From contig NZ_CP082839.1 of assembly GCF_019930585.1 (NCBI RefSeq), positions 2,166,001-2,230,000 of the forward strand: DNA of 64,000 nt. Direction: 5' to 3'. The translations under genes and the position numbers were made by a program. Source of the DNA: Sphingomonas nostoxanthinifaciens (GTDB taxonomy: Bacteria > Pseudomonadota > Alphaproteobacteria > Sphingomonadales > Sphingomonadaceae). Each line of letters starts with the position of its first letter. Position 1 is the stretch's first letter. Positions 17,443-26,760 of the stretch are shown one piece after another. The notes beneath the pieces are model-generated. The model made no database searches, was not told the DNA's origin, and saw only the letters and a program-made list of their open reading frames with translations.

Positions 17443-18813
17443 TTACATGGAGGGTCGCGTCCGGGGCGCTGTCTCGCGCCAGAGCATCCAGATCAGCATC
17501 GCCGCCGATGCCACCGCCTGCGCCAGCGCGAACGCGCCGGCACCCTGCAGGCCCAGATGCATCATCAGCAACGGCAGAAAGGGCAGCAACCCAAGCGACG
17601 TGACCAGATTGGCGCCGAAGGACAGGCTAGGCCGGCCGAGCGCCACGAGCGCTGCGCTGGCGGGCGGCGCCGCGAGCATGATCGCGCGCGCGGCGAACAG
17701 CCAGACCATCACGTCGCCCGCAGCGACGACGCTCGCGCCGCCGAGCAAGCGCGCGAAGGGTCGCCCGAAGAATGCCGAAGCGACCACGAACGGAAATGCG
17801 AGGCCGAGCGCGATCAGCACCGCGCGGGTAAAGGTGCTGCGCACCTCGCTGCCGCGCCCGCCCGCCGCGATCAGCCGGGCGAGCTCGGCATAGGCCGCCT
17901 GGCCGAGGTTTCCCGCCGGCTGCGTGATGATCGACGTCGCGCGCTGCGCGACCGCATACAGCGCGGCAGCCACGGGGCCCATCACCCAGCCGACAGCCAG
18001 CGACGACAGGCGCTGCGACAGGTCGCCGAAGGTGACGTCGGCATTCGCGGCAATCATGAACCAGCGGATCCCGGCATTTTCGGCGACCGCGCCACGCGCC
18101 GACCCGAACAGCCTGAGCCGGGGGGAGTGGCGGAGCGCAAGCACGATGCCGAGCATCCACATCGACAGCCACTCAGCCAGCGCCGCGACCAGCCATGCGA
18201 TGAGGAAGCCGCGCAAGCCGGAGCCGAGGCCCAGCGCTATCAAAGCGCCGACCAGCCGGATCGTGGGCGAGACCAGATTGTGCAATCCGAGCAGATCGAA
18301 ACGACCGAGCAGCTGCAGATAGCCGGCCGGGGTCGAGCGGATCGTTGCAAGCACCGCAAAGCTGTAGGGCGTGGCGAAGGCGAGTGCCGTGGCGGACCAG
18401 CCCAGCCGCGGGCCGACGAAGGGCGCGAGCACCGCGGCCGTCAGCACGGCGATCACACCACCGCTCAGCTCGATCGCGCCGGTAAAACGGAGCAAGCGCT
18501 CGAGGCGCGGCCACTCGCCCGCTTCAGCGGCCTGGGCGCCATAACGCACGACCGCCTGCCAGCCGGGAAATTCGATGATCCCGCCGACCGTGATCGTATA
18601 GGTGTGGACGAGGATCAACACGCCGTAATCGTGCGCGCCCAGCGCCCGTACGGCGATGACCAGATAGAGCAGGCTGATGAGCCCGGCGATCGCCTTGCCG
18701 CCAAGCAGCTTGGCAAGGTTGCCGTAGATCCTGCCGACGGCGCCCCCGCCATCCCGAGCGTCGCGCGAGCCGTGCGGCGACGTCAGCTCGAGCTCGGTTT
18801 CCTTTTCGGACAT
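17443..18813 (-). CDS. polysaccharide flippase (Wzx/MATE-like)
   Basis: Inner-membrane protein of 456 aa with about 12 hydrophobic segments and the polysaccharide-biosynthesis flippase start LAKLLGGKAIAGLISLLYLVIAV (given here in part). It likely moves lipid-linked oligosaccharide across the inner membrane. It is on the opposite strand from its neighbouring glycosyltransferases, ending 22 nt from one and starting 74 nt from the other. It is therefore transcribed separately, from the short gap 18814-18887. Confidence 0.85.
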   Translation of the reverse strand: MSEKETELELTSPHGSRDARDGGGAVGRIYGNLAKLLGGKAIAGLISLLYLVIAVRALGAHDYGVLILVHTYTITVGGIIEFPGWQAVVRYGAQAAEAGEWPRLERLLRFTGAIELSGGVIAVLTAAVLAPFVGPRLGWSATALAFATPYSFAVLATIRSTPAGYLQLLGRFDLLGLHNLVSPTIRLVGALIALGLGSGLRGFLIAWLVAALAEWLSMWMLGIVLALRHSPRLRLFGSARGAVAENAGIRWFMIAANADVTFGDLSQRLSSLAVGWVMGPVAAALYAVAQRATSIITQPAGNLGQAAYAELARLIAAGGRGSEVRSTFTRAVLIALGLAFPFVVASAFFGRPFARLLGGASVVAAGDVMVWLFAARAIMLAAPPASAALVALGRPSLSFGANLVTSLGLLPFLPLLMMHLGLQGAGAFALAQAVASAAMLIWMLWRETAPRTRPSM

Positions 18814-18887
18814 AATCGTGAAACAGGCGCTTTTGATAGTGATCGACGAACCGCAATCGCTCGCTGCCGGGAGCCGAGAGACGCCGA

Positions 18888-20078
18888 ATGCCTAGCCGAA
18901 GCGTGTTGCCCATGAAAGCCGCGCGCCGCGATCTCAACGTGGCGCGAGACATGGCGGAGGGCGCGCTTTCGGGAGGCGTGCTTCTGACGATCCATCGGCT
19001 CAGTCAGGGCGGTGCCGATCGCGTGGCGATGCTGCTCGCCAACGGGTTTGCCGCGATCAATATCCCGACGGGCGTCGCCGTGTTCCGCGGCGGCGGCGAA
19101 GGCGAGGATGCCTTGCTCGATCTGTTGCGGGATGATGTCGCGCTGAGCAGCGCCGGTCCCCCGACCGGGTCGCGCCATGTCGAGCTTGTGCGCGGCTATC
19201 ACCATATCCGCCGGCAGATCGCCGTGGCGAAGCCGGCATTCGTGCTGGCGAGCAGCAGCAACATGGGCGTCGTCACCGGTCTGGCCGCCCGCGCCGAACG
19301 CGGCAGCAGCGTGCGTTTCGCGATGAAGCTGACCAACCCGGTCATCCGGCCCAGCGATCGCAGCGCGATCCGGAAGGCCTATCGTCGTCGGCTCTACCGC
19401 TTCATCTTCGGCAGCTTCGATCGCGTGCTGATCTTGAGCGATGCCGAGCGCGCGAACCTCGTGCAGATGTTCCCGGAACAAGCGTCGCGCCTGCGAACGG
19501 TGATCAATCCGTATATCTCGGAGGACATGCTTGCCACTCCGCTCGGAACGGATCGGACCGGGCCACCGCTGATCCTGACCCTCGCCCGGATGATGCCGCA
19601 GAAACGGCTCGACCGGCTCCTCAGGGCGTTCGCGCGGGTCAATGCGCCAGCGGCGCGGCTGGCCATCGTCGGCGACGGACCGGAACGGGACAAGCTGGAG
19701 CAGCTTGCCCGGACGCTTGGCATCGCCGATCGCGTCGATATGCCGGGATTTGCCACCGATGTCCTGCCGTGGCTTCAACGTGCCGACCTGTTCGCGCTCT
19801 CGTCCGATTATGAGGGGTTGCCCGCCGCCGCGCTCGAAGCGCTGGCATGCGGCGTTCCGGTCGTGACGACCGACTGCTTCGATGCTGCGCACGCGATCCT
19901 CGCCGGGATCGAGGGCTGCGCGGTCGTGCCGCGCGACGATGTTCAAGCGTTGGCGACGGCGCTCGATGAAGGGCTTGCCGCACCTCGCGACCCGGGGAGT
20001 CTCAGAGACATTGCGCGGGCGTTCAGCGTGAGCGAGGCAATCCGCGATCATGCCGCACAGCTTGGTCTCGAAGCGTGA
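18888..20078 (+). CDS. GT4-type glycosyltransferase
   Basis: GT-B glycosyltransferase, 396 aa from ATG 18888. Motifs: LLTIHRLSQGGADRVAMLLA near the N terminus, LTLARMMPQKRLDRLLRAF, VGDGPERDKLEQLA, and EX7E in DYEGLPAAALE. ATG codons at 18912 and 18951 are plausible alternative starts, and the latter would give the usual family N terminus. Close in layout and motifs to the proteins at 16296 and 33477. It diverges from the flippase, so both may share a regulatory gap. Confidence 0.87.
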   Translation: MPSRSVLPMKAARRDLNVARDMAEGALSGGVLLTIHRLSQGGADRVAMLLANGFAAINIPTGVAVFRGGGEGEDALLDLLRDDVALSSAGPPTGSRHVELVRGYHHIRRQIAVAKPAFVLASSSNMGVVTGLAARAERGSSVRFAMKLTNPVIRPSDRSAIRKAYRRRLYRFIFGSFDRVLILSDAERANLVQMFPEQASRLRTVINPYISEDMLATPLGTDRTGPPLILTLARMMPQKRLDRLLRAFARVNAPAARLAIVGDGPERDKLEQLARTLGIADRVDMPGFATDVLPWLQRADLFALSSDYEGLPAAALEALACGVPVVTTDCFDAAHAILAGIEGCAVVPRDDVQALATALDEGLAAPRDPGSLRDIARAFSVSEAIRDHAAQLGLEA

Positions 20079-20307
20079 CGGAGCGAGGCAACCGAGCCGT
20101 CAAAGTTTCGTGATCAATGACCTGGCCTGCGGCGCTCGATAAGAGCGATAACCTCCGGCAGCCTTCGCGCCTGATCGGGATCGGACCGGCCCAAAGAATG
20201 GACGCCCTGCCGATGCGAGCGTCGCGCGAGACATGCATGGATCGCAACTTGATGTACGGCTGCGGCGCGCCGAATGATCTCGGTCCTCGGACATCCCGGA
20301 GCCCGTA

Positions 20308-22746
20308 TTGAAGCTGATCACCCTGCCGTTCCTGTTGATCCTCGCAGCGGCGCCCGCATTTGCCACGAATCCGCGGCCAGCCGTTGCGGCCGCACCGCAT
20401 TCGATCGCCGCACTGGCCGGGGAGGTCGACCGCGCCGATGCGCAGTCGCAGAGCATTGCGATCGGCGCGCGCCTGCGCACGATCGACGATGCGGGGCTGC
20501 GCAGCCGTCTGGCCGCGATACCCGAAATCCAGGCCGAACTCGACGACGCGCTGGCATCGCTCGAACCCAGGCTACAGTCCGCCGATGCCCGATTGGCGGG
20601 TTTGGGTGTCCCGCCCGGCCCCGGGCAACCGTCCGAAGACCCCGAGATTGCGCAGGAGCGGCAGACGATCCTCCGCTTTCGCCGCAGCGTCGATACCGAG
20701 GTGAAGCAGGCGAAGCTCGTCGGGATCGAGGTCAAGCAGCTGCAGGATTATCTGACCACGCGGCGACGCGATCTGTTCAACGAGCGCCTGTGGCAGCGGG
20801 ACAGCTCACCGCTCGATTATCGCTTTTGGGGCCAGACCGCCGCCGCAATGCCCCAGGATATCACGCGCGCTGCCGGGCTGACGGCCGGACGTCGCACATC
20901 GCCGCAGACCAGCTCGACCGCGACATGGAGCAGGTGGCTGGCCGTGCTTCTACTCGCGGCCGCCCTGCTCGTCCCGAGCCGCACCTTCCTGATCCGATGG
21001 GCGAGGAGCCGCGCAGAGCGCTCCAGCAGCCCGACACGCCTGCGTCGCGCCGCGCTCGCGCTCTGGATTGCCGGCGTCGCGGCGTGCACGGCGCTGCTGG
21101 CCTGCCTCATCCTTCGCAATGCGCTGGAAGACGATGCATTCTCCGACATCGTGCTTGGAGCGGTGGCGCCCGCTTTCACGCGGGCTTTGGTCTTTGCGTC
21201 CCTGTTTGCCGGGCTGGGCCGCGCGCTATTGTCGCCGCGGGCGCCCGCATGGCGGCTTGCCCCCCTGGCCGACGACCTCGTCGATCGGGCCAAGCGATAT
21301 CCGCCGCTCGTCGGAGCCATCGTTGCGCTGGGCGCCTTCCTGCTGGAAACGGCCACAGCGCTTCAATTCAGCGAACAGACGTCGGCCGCGATCCGGTGCT
21401 TCACCAACCTTGCCGACGTGGCGGTGATTACGGCGGCCCTGTCGGCCGTCACCCGCGGCGAACTCGAAGGAAGTCACGGCACCGACGCGGTACCCGCAGA
21501 GACGCGGCGGGTTTCGCGCCTGCCCTGGGCGCTGGCGATGATCGGCGCGTGGATGTCGATCGCGGTCACGTTCGGGGCCACCTTGCTGGGCTATAACGCA
21601 TTTGGCGGCCTGATCATCCGTGAGATGATCTGGGTCGCCACCGTGCTCGCCTTGCTGTTCCTGCTGGTCAACTTTGTGGACGAGATCTTTCCGGCGCTGC
21701 TGTCCCCTCACAGCCGGGTCGGCCGCATGCTGCGAAGCTCGCTATCGCTGCCGCCGGCGAGCTTCGCGCAAGCGGGCGTGCTGCTTTCGGGTTTCGCACG
21801 CATCGCGCTGCTGCTCTTCGGCTGGACGGCGATGCTGGCGCCGTTCGGCCCGGGTGCGGAAGGGATGTTCGGGCGCCTGACGTCCAGCGCGTTCGTGTTC
21901 CAGTTCGGCCAGGTGGAGATCTCGCCCGGAACGATCCTGATCGGGTTCCTTGTATTCCTGGTCGGGCTTGCGGCCACCCGGGGTGTGCGCCGCTGGCTTG
22001 AGGCGCGCTATCTGCCCACGACGTCGATGGATATCGGCGCCCAGACGGCGCTCGGCGCGGGCATCAGCTATCTTGGTGCGATCGTCGCCATCACGGTCGC
22101 GTCCGCCTATCTCGGTCTCAGCCTCGACAAAATCACATTGCTTGCCAGCGCGCTCTCGGTGGGCATCGGCTTCGGTCTCCAGTCGATCATAAGCAACTTC
22201 GTTTCCGGGCTGATCCTTTTGGCCGAGCGCCCGATCAGGATCGGCGACTGGATCGCCATCGGCGATCTCGAGGGCGACGTCAGGAAGATCAGCGTCCGCG
22301 CGACCGAGATCGAGATGCGCGATCGCTCGAAGCTCATCGTCCCCAACTCGGACCTGATCTCGAAGACGGTCAGGAACGTGACCCATGGCAGCGCGCCCGG
22401 TCGCCTCAAGATCGTGCTCAACGTAAACGACACCGCAGATCCCGCCTTGGTCCGCGATCTGATCGGCGCACGCCTTGTGGATCATGCGGATATCATCGCC
22501 GATCCCGCCCCTAACGTGTTTCTGACCGACGTTCGGGACGGCGGCCTCGAGTTTACGGCGCTTGCATATGTCGCCTCGGCCCGCGAGGCCTATCGGATCA
22601 AGAGCGAGCTGCTGTTCCAGATCGTTCCCGATCTTCGGAAGAACGGGATTGCCCTCGCAAGTTCGACACCTGTCGTGAATGTCGGCCTCGCCGATCGGAC
22701 GATCGAGCCCGGTGATGCTGCGCGTGGGCCGGCCGCAACGAGCTGA
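20308..22746 (+). CDS. large MscS-family mechanosensitive channel with DUF3772-like periplasmic domain
   Basis: An 812-aa protein. Signal peptide LKLITLPFLLILAAAPAFA from a TTG start at 20308. A periplasmic helical region follows (about 25-190; heptad-like LEPRLQSADARLAGL). About 10 membrane helices follow, then the MscS signature SVGIGFGLQSIISNFVSG and beta domain (RPIRIGDWIAIGDLEGDV, IVPNSDLISKTVRN). It probably releases osmolytes under hypo-osmotic shock. It is monocistronic, ending 7 nt from the convergent esterase gene. Confidence 0.88.
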   Translation: MKLITLPFLLILAAAPAFATNPRPAVAAAPHSIAALAGEVDRADAQSQSIAIGARLRTIDDAGLRSRLAAIPEIQAELDDALASLEPRLQSADARLAGLGVPPGPGQPSEDPEIAQERQTILRFRRSVDTEVKQAKLVGIEVKQLQDYLTTRRRDLFNERLWQRDSSPLDYRFWGQTAAAMPQDITRAAGLTAGRRTSPQTSSTATWSRWLAVLLLAAALLVPSRTFLIRWARSRAERSSSPTRLRRAALALWIAGVAACTALLACLILRNALEDDAFSDIVLGAVAPAFTRALVFASLFAGLGRALLSPRAPAWRLAPLADDLVDRAKRYPPLVGAIVALGAFLLETATALQFSEQTSAAIRCFTNLADVAVITAALSAVTRGELEGSHGTDAVPAETRRVSRLPWALAMIGAWMSIAVTFGATLLGYNAFGGLIIREMIWVATVLALLFLLVNFVDEIFPALLSPHSRVGRMLRSSLSLPPASFAQAGVLLSGFARIALLLFGWTAMLAPFGPGAEGMFGRLTSSAFVFQFGQVEISPGTILIGFLVFLVGLAATRGVRRWLEARYLPTTSMDIGAQTALGAGISYLGAIVAITVASAYLGLSLDKITLLASALSVGIGFGLQSIISNFVSGLILLAERPIRIGDWIAIGDLEGDVRKISVRATEIEMRDRSKLIVPNSDLISKTVRNVTHGSAPGRLKIVLNVNDTADPALVRDLIGARLVDHADIIADPAPNVFLTDVRDGGLEFTALAYVASAREAYRIKSELLFQIVPDLRKNGIALASSTPVVNVGLADRTIEPGDAARGPAATS

Positions 22747-22753
22747 GGTGCAT

Positions 22754-24274
22754 TCATTTTCCGCCGAGGAGCGTGTCAATCCGGACCAGCCTCTCCGCAC
22801 GCAGCGGCGGCGCACTCGCCATCCGGTCCCCTCGCAGCCAGAGTGCGGTTCGCCTGTCGGCATAAGGCGTCCAGCGTGGCAGCCCGGCGCCGTTCGGATT
22901 GCCCGTCCGTGCGAAATTGACCCAATAATCCTGCATTATCCGCGCAAGCGCCTTGTCCGCCGCGGGCCACCGTCCTTGGGGGTCGTTATTGCCCCACACA
23001 TAGCCGAGTTCGTCGGAATGGATCGCCCCATCGGTGCGCTTGCCGTTCGGACCGGGCGGCGGATTGTCGAACTGATAAAGGAACAACGGCGCCGTCCCCG
23101 CGCGCGATCGCGCCTCGGCGATGCTCCAGCTGCGCCAGCCGAACTCCGTATCGCTCATGAGGTCCGGCGCAACGCGAGCGGCTTCGTCATCGCTCCGCGC
23201 TGGGTAGAGCTGGAGCAGGCCGGGGGCGGCCGCCCCAAATTCGTCGCGCGCGCTGCCGGTATAGCTTGCGAGCGTGACATGATCGACGAAGCGCGCAGCC
23301 TCGTTGCTGTTCCACCCGAGCAGGACCGGCACGCCCGCATCGGCACGACCGCGATACGCCGCGGTGATGTCCATCGGCACGATCTTGCCGTCGGCAATCG
23401 GGCTGGTGCTGATCCTCGGCATGTCCGGGGCGACCAAAGCGGCCATCGGCAAAGCGCGCAGCTGGGCGAGCGTGGCGGCCCCGAGCTTTTGGGCGAGCGC
23501 CGCCCCGGCCGCCTGCGCCTCCGTCAGCCCGATCGCGCCCGCTTGCGTGCCCGGAAGGCCGAGTGCCGCGCCGCTTTCGAAGATCGCTTTCTGGAACAGG
23601 CCGCGCGCCCGTGGCGCGACGGTGATCAGCATCGCCGATCCGCCACCCGCCGATTGGCCGAAGATCGTCACGTTGCGCGGATTGCCGCCGAAGCGGGCGA
23701 TGTTTGACCGCACCCATCGCAGCGCTGCGATCTGGTCGAGCAGGCCGTAATTGCCGGACGTGCCCAGCGGCGATTCTCTGGTCAGCGCCGGGTGCGCCAG
23801 ATAGCCGAGCACGCCCAGCCGATAGTTGGCGGTCACGATCACGACCCCGTGCCGCGCCAGATGGGATCCCTCATAAGTGCTCTGCGAGCCGGCACCCGCC
23901 GTGTAGGCGCCCCCGTGGAACCACACCATCACGGGCAGGCGTGCTCCGCCATTCGGCCGTGGCGTCCAGATGTTGAGCGTCAGGCAGTCTTCGCTCGTAC
24001 GGTCCAGATCATGCCCGGCCCAGCTCACCGGTGCCTGCGGACAGACCGAACCGAACGCCGTCGCCTGCCGCGCGCCCGCCCAGCGATGCGGCTGCGCCGG
24101 CGGCCGCCAGCGCAAGGCGCCTTCGGGCGGCGCGGCGTACGGGATCGCTTTGAATGCGGCGACGCCGCTGATGTCGCTACCGATCAATTGCCCCTGCGCG
24201 ATGGTCACGACCGGCGCCGCCCAGGCTGAGGTCGCGATATTGCACAACAGCCACAAGCTCGACCGCGCCTTCAT
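22754..24274 (-). CDS. secreted type-B carboxylesterase
   Basis: Alpha/beta hydrolase of the cholinesterase/carboxylesterase type B family, 506 aa. The start at 24274 is chosen over an upstream ATG because GGGGAG lies a short distance before it and the protein then opens with a signal peptide (MKARSSLWLLCNIATSAWAA). The oxyanion hole is WFHGGAYTAGAG (118-129), the nucleophile is Ser208 in FGQSAGG, and SEDCLTLNIW is the family block. The catalytic His is probably in the region HSDELGYVWG. The substrate is an ester of unknown nature. Confidence 0.9.
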   Translation of the reverse strand: MKARSSLWLLCNIATSAWAAPVVTIAQGQLIGSDISGVAAFKAIPYAAPPEGALRWRPPAQPHRWAGARQATAFGSVCPQAPVSWAGHDLDRTSEDCLTLNIWTPRPNGGARLPVMVWFHGGAYTAGAGSQSTYEGSHLARHGVVIVTANYRLGVLGYLAHPALTRESPLGTSGNYGLLDQIAALRWVRSNIARFGGNPRNVTIFGQSAGGGSAMLITVAPRARGLFQKAIFESGAALGLPGTQAGAIGLTEAQAAGAALAQKLGAATLAQLRALPMAALVAPDMPRISTSPIADGKIVPMDITAAYRGRADAGVPVLLGWNSNEAARFVDHVTLASYTGSARDEFGAAAPGLLQLYPARSDDEAARVAPDLMSDTEFGWRSWSIAEARSRAGTAPLFLYQFDNPPPGPNGKRTDGAIHSDELGYVWGNNDPQGRWPAADKALARIMQDYWVNFARTGNPNGAGLPRWTPYADRRTALWLRGDRMASAPPLRAERLVRIDTLLGGK

Positions 24275-24662
24275 CAGCTCCCCTTCGCAAAAGGTCGGGA
24301 CAGCGCCGATTATCTCGACTGCTGCCCGATCGTTCACGCGATCATAGTCGCACCAGCACGGATGATCCATCGCCACGCAAATGCACGCCGTCGCCGGCAG
24401 CGGCCGGCCGCTGTCGGCGATCGTAGCGCGTCGGCTCCGGTGCAGCGGTTAACTTTAATTGACGCGATTGGGACGGGTGGGCGGCACTGACGCCGTCTGG
24501 GGGGTTATGCAAGCAACCACGGAGCAACCCATCCCCGTTCATCGCGCCCATACCGTAGGACCACGATAGTTCATGCTCGAGCGCGGCGGTGATCGACCCT
24601 GCGGTGGCGAACCGCATTCATCTTCCGAGATCAGACCCGAGCGGCGCGCCGCACGATCGCGC
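24275..24662. promoter_or_regulatory. 388-bp divergent promoter region (esterase / AsmA)
   Basis: Gap between two divergent genes. It must hold both promoters. The only A/T-rich patch is GTTAACTTTAATTGACG around 24448-24464, which includes a TTGACG hexamer at 24459-24464. A clear -10 partner at the right distance was not found. In-frame ATGs upstream of both chosen starts exist but lack good ribosome-binding sites. Confidence 0.35.
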
Positions 24663-26534
24663 ATGCGCATCATCGTATCGGCGCTGGTCGGGCTGCTCAC
24701 GACGATCGCGGTCGCCTTGCTTGCCACGGCCTTCGCTTTGGATCGGGGATTGCTCGACGGCCCGGTCGAACGTCTGGCATCGCGGCTCTCGGGGAGAGCG
24801 ATCCGGATCGGTGGGCTCCACGTCCATCTGCTGAGCAGAAACCAATGGGTCGAGATCGACGACCTGCAGGTCGCCAATCCACCCGGCTTTGCCCGTGGTG
24901 ATCTCGCGCGTGTCCGCCGCCTTGTCGCGACGTTGAGGCCCATCCGGTTCTGGGCCGGATCACTCGGGATCGATACCCTCAAGCTCGACGGCGTGTCGTT
25001 GTCGCTGATCCGCTACGGCCCAAACCGGAACAACTGGACGTCGACCGCTCACCGACAGAAGGGGCCGGCCTTCGCCCCTTTGGCCGGCGTCAGGGATTTC
25101 CAGCTGTCCAATGGCCAATTGCGATTTCACGACATCGCGCGAAATCTCGATGTCGCCGGCCCGTTCGCGATCGGAAGCGGCGAGGCTGCATTCCGTTTCC
25201 GGGGTGCCGGCATGTATATCGGCGCGCCCGTGTCGGTCGGCATGGTCGGCGGCCCGCTGCATGGCGAAGCGGTGGGGCCGCCCTACCCCTTTGCGGGCTG
25301 GCTGATCGACGGCCATACGCGCGTCGACGTGCATGGCAGGAGCGTCCAGCCCTTCGATCTCTCGGCCTACCGCCTGGCGGTGCGCGCGACCGGTCCGAAC
25401 CTCGCCGACATCGGCTACCTGTTCCATCTGATCACGCCGAACACGGCGCCGTTCCGCATGAGCGCGATCGTCACGTCGGGCAGCGGGATCATGCGGGTGG
25501 GCCGGATCGACGTGTCGTCGGGCAAGAGCCACGTCACCGGCAAGATCTGGTCCAACCACCGCGATCCCCGTCGGGAAATCCGCGCGAAGCTGCATGCGGA
25601 TCGTCTCGATCACGCCGACGTCGATGCGATGCTGGCGACGCCCCCCTCGCACGCGCAGGCGCGCGACGGATCGGGCGCAGTCGCGGCCGGGCCGCCGAGC
25701 CACTACATCATCAGCGATGCACCACTCGGGGTAGCCCGCCTGCGCGCCACCGATCTCGATTTCGACATCAGCGTCGGCGTTCTCACCGGCTATCCGCTCC
25801 AGTTGCGCAACGTGACGACGCGGCTGGATCTCGACCACGGCCTTTTGAACATGCCGACGTTCCACGCGGCGCTGGCGGGCGGCACGGTCGTCGGAGATGG
25901 GCGGATCGACGCCCGCCCGGCGGTTCCTGAAACCCGGATCGCGATGCGGTTCGCCGGTCTTCGTCTTGCACAGCTGCCGGGGGGCGCCGGCCAGACGGGA
26001 CAGGTGGACGGGCAATTCGCGATCGCCGGGGCGGGCCAATCCTTCCACGCCGCCGCCGCCGGCGCGCGTGGATCGGCGCGATTGCGCGTCTCCTCGCTTT
26101 CGCTGCCCAAGGCCGCCGGCTGGATGATCGGCGGCGATCTGCTGCGCGCCGCGGCATCGAGCATCGGCGGCGGGAAGAGCGTGACCGACGCCAGCATCAC
26201 GGGCGACGGTTTCACCGGCCGCAACGGACATTTTGCAAGCACTGCCCTGACAGCACAATCGTCCGCCGGCTCGGCATCGGGCGATGCCACGGTCGACCTC
26301 GGCACCGAACGCTTCTGCGCCTATTTCATCGGCCATCCGGCCCACCGACGCCTCTTTCAGGTCACGGCACCGTTCCGGATTTCGGGTCCGTGGACCAAGC
26401 CCAGCGTGACCCTGCTCCCCAGCCCCAAGGCCAAAGCGGTCGGCCTGAAGGGAAAGTTCGGCGTCCTGCTGTCGCCCGTTGCGGGATTGCTGCCGATCGG
26501 CCGCCCGGCTGCACCCTCACGCGGGTGCTCGTAG
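24663..26534 (+). CDS. AsmA-family envelope protein
   Basis: Single-pass inner-membrane protein with a large periplasmic part, 623 aa from ATG 24663. The N-terminal anchor MRIIVSALVGLLTTIAVALL is followed by the AsmA-type opening with LSGRAIRIGGLHVHLLSR and repeated beta-rich segments (LRPIRFWAGSLGIDTLKLDG). The C-terminal part PFRISGPWTKPSVTLLP is the classic AsmA ending. Family members are thought to act in lipid transport or outer-membrane assembly. It is alone on its strand. Confidence 0.83.
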   Translation: MRIIVSALVGLLTTIAVALLATAFALDRGLLDGPVERLASRLSGRAIRIGGLHVHLLSRNQWVEIDDLQVANPPGFARGDLARVRRLVATLRPIRFWAGSLGIDTLKLDGVSLSLIRYGPNRNNWTSTAHRQKGPAFAPLAGVRDFQLSNGQLRFHDIARNLDVAGPFAIGSGEAAFRFRGAGMYIGAPVSVGMVGGPLHGEAVGPPYPFAGWLIDGHTRVDVHGRSVQPFDLSAYRLAVRATGPNLADIGYLFHLITPNTAPFRMSAIVTSGSGIMRVGRIDVSSGKSHVTGKIWSNHRDPRREIRAKLHADRLDHADVDAMLATPPSHAQARDGSGAVAAGPPSHYIISDAPLGVARLRATDLDFDISVGVLTGYPLQLRNVTTRLDLDHGLLNMPTFHAALAGGTVVGDGRIDARPAVPETRIAMRFAGLRLAQLPGGAGQTGQVDGQFAIAGAGQSFHAAAAGARGSARLRVSSLSLPKAAGWMIGGDLLRAAASSIGGGKSVTDASITGDGFTGRNGHFASTALTAQSSAGSASGDATVDLGTERFCAYFIGHPAHRRLFQVTAPFRISGPWTKPSVTLLPSPKAKAVGLKGKFGVLLSPVAGLLPIGRPAAPSRGCS

Positions 26535-26650
26535 GACATCAATTCGCTGCCACCGCCCTGCTCTGGATCGGCCAGGGGCATTTTTGGCCAAGAAAAACGC
26601 ACAGGTTAAACCCGGTCAGACGCAAGACGTCAGAGCATCTCTTAACCCGC

Positions 26651-26667
26651 AATAATTTGAATCATTA
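26651..26667. promoter_or_regulatory. A/T-rich imperfect inverted repeat upstream of TonB receptor
   Basis: AATAATT-TGA-ATCATTA(ATT) is an imperfect inverted repeat about 95 nt upstream of the receptor start at 26761, within the only A/T-rich part of the 226-bp gap. It could be a promoter core or a metal-regulator (Fur-like) site. The match to a known box is loose. Confidence 0.3.
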
Positions 26668-26760
26668 ATTTCTCCCAATGTCTTTGTAAGATGTAACTTC
26701 GACGCCAAAGTGTCACACGACAATCGCATCCGCCCAACATCAATAAAGGGCGGAACCAAC

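Noticed and set aside
17095..18915. 606-codon + strand frame across the flippase gene
   Set aside because: It is the antisense of the membrane-protein gene, has an abnormal Gln/Arg/Asp-rich composition, and starts inside the GT4 gene.
24960..26345. 461-codon - strand frame opposite the AsmA-like gene
   Set aside because: The + strand protein has a membrane anchor and AsmA blocks. The antisense frame shows only Arg/Asp/Gly-rich composition.
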